A DNA stretch of 8,322 bases from Methanomassiliicoccales archaeon. GTDB lineage: Archaea > Thermoplasmatota > Thermoplasmata > Methanomassiliicoccales > UBA472. The stretch spans positions 1 to 8,322 of the forward strand of contig JAJRAL010000101.1 of the NCBI GenBank assembly GCA_028679935.1, read 5' to 3'. The notes under the pieces are model-generated. The model made no database searches, had not been told where the DNA came from, and worked only from the letters and a program-made list of their open reading frames with translations. Below, one piece after another: positions 6,694-8,322 of this stretch. Positions within the stretch are counted from its first letter, which is position 1. Each line of letters begins with the position of its first letter. Made by a program: the position numbers and the translations under genes.

Positions 6694-7878
6694 ATGGATC
6701 TTGAGGATGTGAAGCGGCTGAGCGCGTCGTACCTGTTCCAGAACTACTCGCGGGAAGACGTCTGCTTCGAAAGGGGGGAGGCCGAGTTCCTCTTCGACCT
6801 CGGCAACTGCAGGTACATCGACTACGTCGCCGGCATCGCCGTGAATTGCCTCGGTCACAATCACCCGGCGATCGTCAATGCGGTCACCGAGCAGGCGAAG
6901 AGGATGATCCATGTCTCGAACTTATACGAGGTCAAGGAACAGGTCGAGCTCGGCGAGGCGATCGCGTCAATAGTTCCATGGCCCCTCTCAGTCTCGTTGT
7001 TCGTGAACAGCGGAGCCGAGGCGAACGAGGCGGCTCTGAAGCTCGCCGCGAAGCGCACCGGGCGCGGCAAGTTCGTCTCGATCAAGAACTCGTTCCACGG
7101 CCGCACCGCCGGGGCGCTAGCCGCGACCGGGCAGACCAAATACCAGGTCGGCTTCGAGCCGTTGCTGCCCAAGGCGTTCCAGTACATCGACTATCGCAGC
7201 GTCGAGGAGCTCAAGAGGAGCGTTACGAAGGACACCGCGGCCCTCATCCTCGAACCATTGCAGGGCGAGGGCGGAGTCATCCTGGGGGATATGGAGTTCA
7301 TGAAGGCGGCGAGGGACGTCTGCACCGACACCGGGGCGATGCTCATCATGGACGAGGTCCAGACAGGCTTCGGGAGGACGGGCAAGTGGTTCGGCTTCGA
7401 GCACTTCGGCATCGTTCCAGACGTCGTCACCTGCGCCAAGGCGTTAGGCGGAGGGTATCCGATCGGCGCGATAATCTCGAGCCACAAGGTCTCTAAGGCG
7501 TTCACGCCTGGAACTCACGGCACGACCTTCGGCGGCAATCCCCTCGGCTGCGCCGTCGCGACCGCGGTCATCAACACCCTGAAGAAGGACAAGCTGGTGG
7601 AGCGGTCGGCGGTGAAGGGAGAGGAGTGGATGGCCCGGCTCAAGTCGCTCTCGAAGGACAAGTCCTGGGTCAAGGAGGTCAGAGGGAGGGGCCTGATGAT
7701 CGGCATCGAGATGGAGGACGAGCGGGCGAAGGAGCTGAAGGCCTACGCGTTCTCGCGCAAGCAGCTGGTGAACGTGGCCCATGCGACGACACTCCGCCTG
7801 GTTCCCCCGTTGATCATCAGCGATCAGTCGATGAAGGCCTTCGACCTGACCTTCGAATCGTTCCTGACCAGGGCCTGA
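6694..7878 (+). CDS. argD: Acetylornithine aminotransferase
   Basis: ArgD is a PLP enzyme that converts N-acetylglutamate semialdehyde and glutamate to N-acetylornithine and 2-oxoglutarate. The 394-residue product is a class-III aminotransferase of typical ArgD length. Visible are NSGAEANEAALK (105-116), which contacts the PLP phosphate, NSFHGRTAGALAATG (132-146), MDEVQTGFGRTG (219-230) with Asp220 facing the pyridine nitrogen, CAKALGGGYPIGA (247-259) with Lys249 as the Schiff-base lysine, and HGTTFGGNPLGCAVA (275-289). The ATG at 6694 begins 15 bases after argB, with a GGTGG motif 5 bases upstream. Related 4-aminobutyrate or ornithine aminotransferases share this fold; operon position makes the ArgD role by far the best call. 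In many prokaryotes ArgD also serves lysine synthesis, which cannot be judged here. It is the last gene before a new promoter. Confidence 0.94.
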   Translation: MDLEDVKRLSASYLFQNYSREDVCFERGEAEFLFDLGNCRYIDYVAGIAVNCLGHNHPAIVNAVTEQAKRMIHVSNLYEVKEQVELGEAIASIVPWPLSVSLFVNSGAEANEAALKLAAKRTGRGKFVSIKNSFHGRTAGALAATGQTKYQVGFEPLLPKAFQYIDYRSVEELKRSVTKDTAALILEPLQGEGGVILGDMEFMKAARDVCTDTGAMLIMDEVQTGFGRTGKWFGFEHFGIVPDVVTCAKALGGGYPIGAIISSHKVSKAFTPGTHGTTFGGNPLGCAVATAVINTLKKDKLVERSAVKGEEWMARLKSLSKDKSWVKEVRGRGLMIGIEMEDERAKELKAYAFSRKQLVNVAHATTLRLVPPLIISDQSMKAFDLTFESFLTRA

Positions 7879-7893
7879 CCCTGGCGGAACACA

Positions 7894-7902
7894 TTTTAAA
7901 TA
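7894..7902 (+). promoter_or_regulatory. Canonical archaeal TATA box of the downstream regulator gene
   Basis: TTTTAAATA is close to the archaeal TATA consensus and is preceded by CGGAAC, which fits the BRE pattern (cRnAAn). Its centre is about 30 bases upstream of the ATG at 7928, placing transcription start within a few bases of the start codon. No Shine-Dalgarno motif is present, so a leaderless mRNA is expected. The box lies in the 49-bp gap after argD, so the next gene has its own promoter. Confidence 0.75.
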
Positions 7903-7927
7903 CCCTCATTCTTTTCGTTCTCTCCTC

Positions 7928-8322
7928 ATGAAAGAGCCTGCCCAGAAGGAGAGCATAGCCGAGCGCACGCGTGCCTACATCGACGCGCATCCTTCGATCA
8001 AGGACTGTATCTCGAAGGACCTCATCAACTACTCCTCCCTGGCCAGGCAGATAATGAAGGACCTGGGCATCAAGAACGAGGAGGCGGTGATGATCGCCTG
8101 CCGCCGCTACGCGGTCAAGCTGGCGAAGAGCGACCACGAGCGCGACATCCTGCGCATCCTCGCGAACAGCCGCATAGAGGTCAAGACGAAGATATGCATC
8201 GTCACGGCGAAGAACGATTGGACCGTGCTCCACCGCCTCGAATCGGTCTTCCAGAAGCTGATCAATGAGAAGGCGATCATGCAGGTGATCCAGGGGGCAC
8301 AGGCGATCACCATCATCGCCGA
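7928..8322 (+). CDS. Predicted amino-acid-metabolism regulator with ACT domain, COG2150-like (3' partial)
   Basis: The frame opens with ATG at 7928 and runs open to the window end, showing 131 codons plus two bases; the 3' end is missing. The first ~65 residues are mostly charged, helix-forming sequence containing RAYIDAHPSIKDC and DLINYSSLARQI, resembling a small helical, possibly winged-helix-like segment. After about residue 75 a beta-alpha-beta pattern follows: IEVKTKICIVTA, the helix WTVLHRLESVFQKLINEK, then AIMQVIQGAQAITIIA. This suits an ACT-type ligand-binding domain. The combination matches my memory of archaeal proteins annotated as predicted regulators of amino acid metabolism with an ACT domain (COG2150). 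The ligand and target are unknown, and DNA binding is not demonstrated by the sequence. The canonical TATA box about 30 bases upstream supports this start and a leaderless mRNA. Its place directly after argD suggests, but does not show, a regulatory link to arginine. Confidence 0.75.
   Translation, partial: MKEPAQKESIAERTRAYIDAHPSIKDCISKDLINYSSLARQIMKDLGIKNEEAVMIACRRYAVKLAKSDHERDILRILANSRIEVKTKICIVTAKNDWTVLHRLESVFQKLINEKAIMQVIQGAQAITIIA

Noticed and set aside
6681..6704. Seven-codon ORF (ATG at 6681) between argB and argD
   Set aside because: It overlaps the argD ribosome binding site and start in another frame, is very short, and gives no sign of being a gene.
3551..7878. Possible LysW-dependent lysine/arginine pathway (LysY, LysZ, LysJ) instead of the acetylated route
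   Set aside because: No lysW or lysX-like gene is visible, ArgB has the acetylglutamate-kinase GLRVTD segment, and argJ belongs only to the acetylated cyclic route.
7904..7926. Pyrimidine-rich stretch after argD as a T-rich archaeal terminator
   Set aside because: The T runs are short and broken by C, and the stretch coincides with the expected initiation region of the next gene, so it is better explained as promoter sequence.

Overview
The window is a compact arginine-biosynthesis locus from what is most probably an archaeon. Three promoters have archaeal TATA-like boxes placed for leaderless or short-leader transcripts. Shine-Dalgarno motifs appear mainly at internal operon genes. The last gene resembles the archaeal family of ACT-domain predicted regulators of amino acid metabolism (COG2150). 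The DNA is clearly GC-rich with G/C-ending codons. A euryarchaeal or Thermoplasmatota-like lineage is plausible, but the window cannot settle this.

Layout from left to right: (1) the 3' end of a two-CCG-domain, HdrD/GlpC-type iron-sulfur protein on the + strand. (2) On the - strand, argG then argH in transcription order; their reading frames overlap, and the end of argH overlaps the end of the iron-sulfur gene by 14 bp (convergent). (3) A 259-bp divergent control region with a TATA box facing each way, a nested palindrome and evenly spaced GACAG repeats. (4) A tight + strand operon argC-argJ-argB-argD with gaps of 2, 9 and 15 bp. (5) A fresh TATA box and the 5' part of the COG2150-like regulator gene, cut by the window end.

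Together the six arg genes encode the N-acetylated, cyclic pathway. ArgB phosphorylates N-acetylglutamate, ArgC reduces it to the semialdehyde, ArgD transaminates it, and ArgJ moves the acetyl group from acetylornithine to glutamate, releasing ornithine. After ornithine is carbamoylated to citrulline, ArgG and ArgH complete arginine. The carbamoylation enzyme (ArgF) and any separate acetylglutamate synthase are not in the window. The enzymes are conventional. The points worth a second look are the ArgG C-terminal extension created by the argG/argH overlap, an ArgB lacking the usual arginine-sensing features, the structured divergent promoter region, and the predicted amino-acid-sensing regulator beside the operon. 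I see no mobile element, CRISPR array, tRNA or rRNA.
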